Of a stretch of 35,226 nucleotides of DNA, positions 35,140 to 35,226 are shown one piece after another. The stretch lies in the NCBI RefSeq assembly GCF_030537745.1, contig NZ_JAUNVI010000017.1, forward strand, positions 12,710 through 47,935, given 5' to 3'. Every line of letters begins with the position of its first letter. Position 1 is the stretch's first letter. The notes under the pieces are model-generated. The model worked only from the letters and a program-made list of their open reading frames with translations, was not told the DNA's origin and ran no database searches. Source of the DNA: Ornithinimicrobium sp. (GTDB taxonomy: Bacteria > Actinomycetota > Actinomycetes > Actinomycetales > Dermatophilaceae). The position numbers and the translations under genes are program-made.

Positions 35140-35145
35140 ACGGTA
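35140..35145 (-). promoter_or_regulatory. -10 element for M13 peptidase (leaderless geometry)
   Basis: The minus strand reads TACCGT (TANNNT), ending 7 bases before the ATG. No Shine-Dalgarno is present. Beyond it, to the window end, I see no gene or other signal. Confidence 0.5.
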
Positions 35146-35226
35146 TGTCGTGCCACCGACGCCGTCCCCGCAACCCTCCCCCACCCCTTCCCCGAACGGT
35201 CGCCCCAGCCACACCGGACGGTCGCC

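Noticed and set aside
1-35226. Mobile element, prophage, CRISPR array, tRNA or rRNA
   Set aside because: I saw no transposase or integrase motif, no long terminal repeats, no regularly spaced repeats of CRISPR size and no tRNA-like cloverleaf; the genes are housekeeping and tightly packed.

Overview
The window is a compact, high-GC chromosomal segment from an actinobacterium. The evidence is GC-rich wobble positions, many GTG starts, menaquinone-based respiration genes (including a MenJ-type reductase), a DevR/DevS-like two-component pair, an Eis-like acetyltransferase and an Rv0862c-type helicase-associated protein. The gene set would suit a Dermatophilaceae/Intrasporangiaceae-like organism, but that placement is inference. 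I see no rRNA, tRNA, CRISPR array, insertion sequence or phage gene. Almost every base is coding.

Layout. (1) 1-3735: a DevR/DosR-type response island: a GAF-domain sensor kinase (+), then on the minus strand a universal stress protein, a DoxX-family membrane protein and a DevR-like response regulator. A DosR-box-like dyad lies between the regulator and the DoxX gene. (2) 3732-21068: a minus-strand run nuoA-B-C-D-E-F-G-H-I-J-K-L-M-N encoding all 14 subunits of complex I, then a long-chain polyprenyl diphosphate synthase and, overlapping it by four bases, the DevR-like regulator. Most junctions overlap by 1-8 bases, so the regulator looks like the last gene of the respiratory operon. (3) 21160-24734: menJ and menG on the minus strand, menF divergent on the plus strand. 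(4) 24811-27488: a divergent pair, an MFS transporter (-) and an Eis-like GNAT acetyltransferase (+). (5) 27533-29278: menD (-). (6) 29353-33101: an FGGY sugar kinase and an overlapping helicase-associated (Rv0862c-like) gene. (7) 33159-35132: an M13 metallopeptidase (-).

How it fits together. MenF and MenD carry out the first two committed steps from chorismate. The polyprenyl synthase would supply the side chain, MenG methylates demethylmenaquinone and MenJ saturates one isoprene unit. Complex I then reduces the quinone with NADH. The DevR/DevS-like pair with its DoxX and Usp neighbours looks like a redox or hypoxia response layer, physically attached to the 3' end of the nuo operon.

Starts were chosen from Shine-Dalgarno sequences and stop/start overlaps, so several genes are shorter than the longest possible ORF. 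Three genes (menF, the FGGY kinase, the M13 peptidase) have a TANNNT -10 element 7-8 bases before the start codon, the geometry of leaderless transcripts; menD has a weaker version. Small-scale structures worth attention are the DosR-like box, a 9-bp hairpin between nuoA and nuoB, a CRP/GlxR-like site before menJ, a hairpin with a duplicated arm after menF, and a 13-bp tandem repeat between the last two genes.
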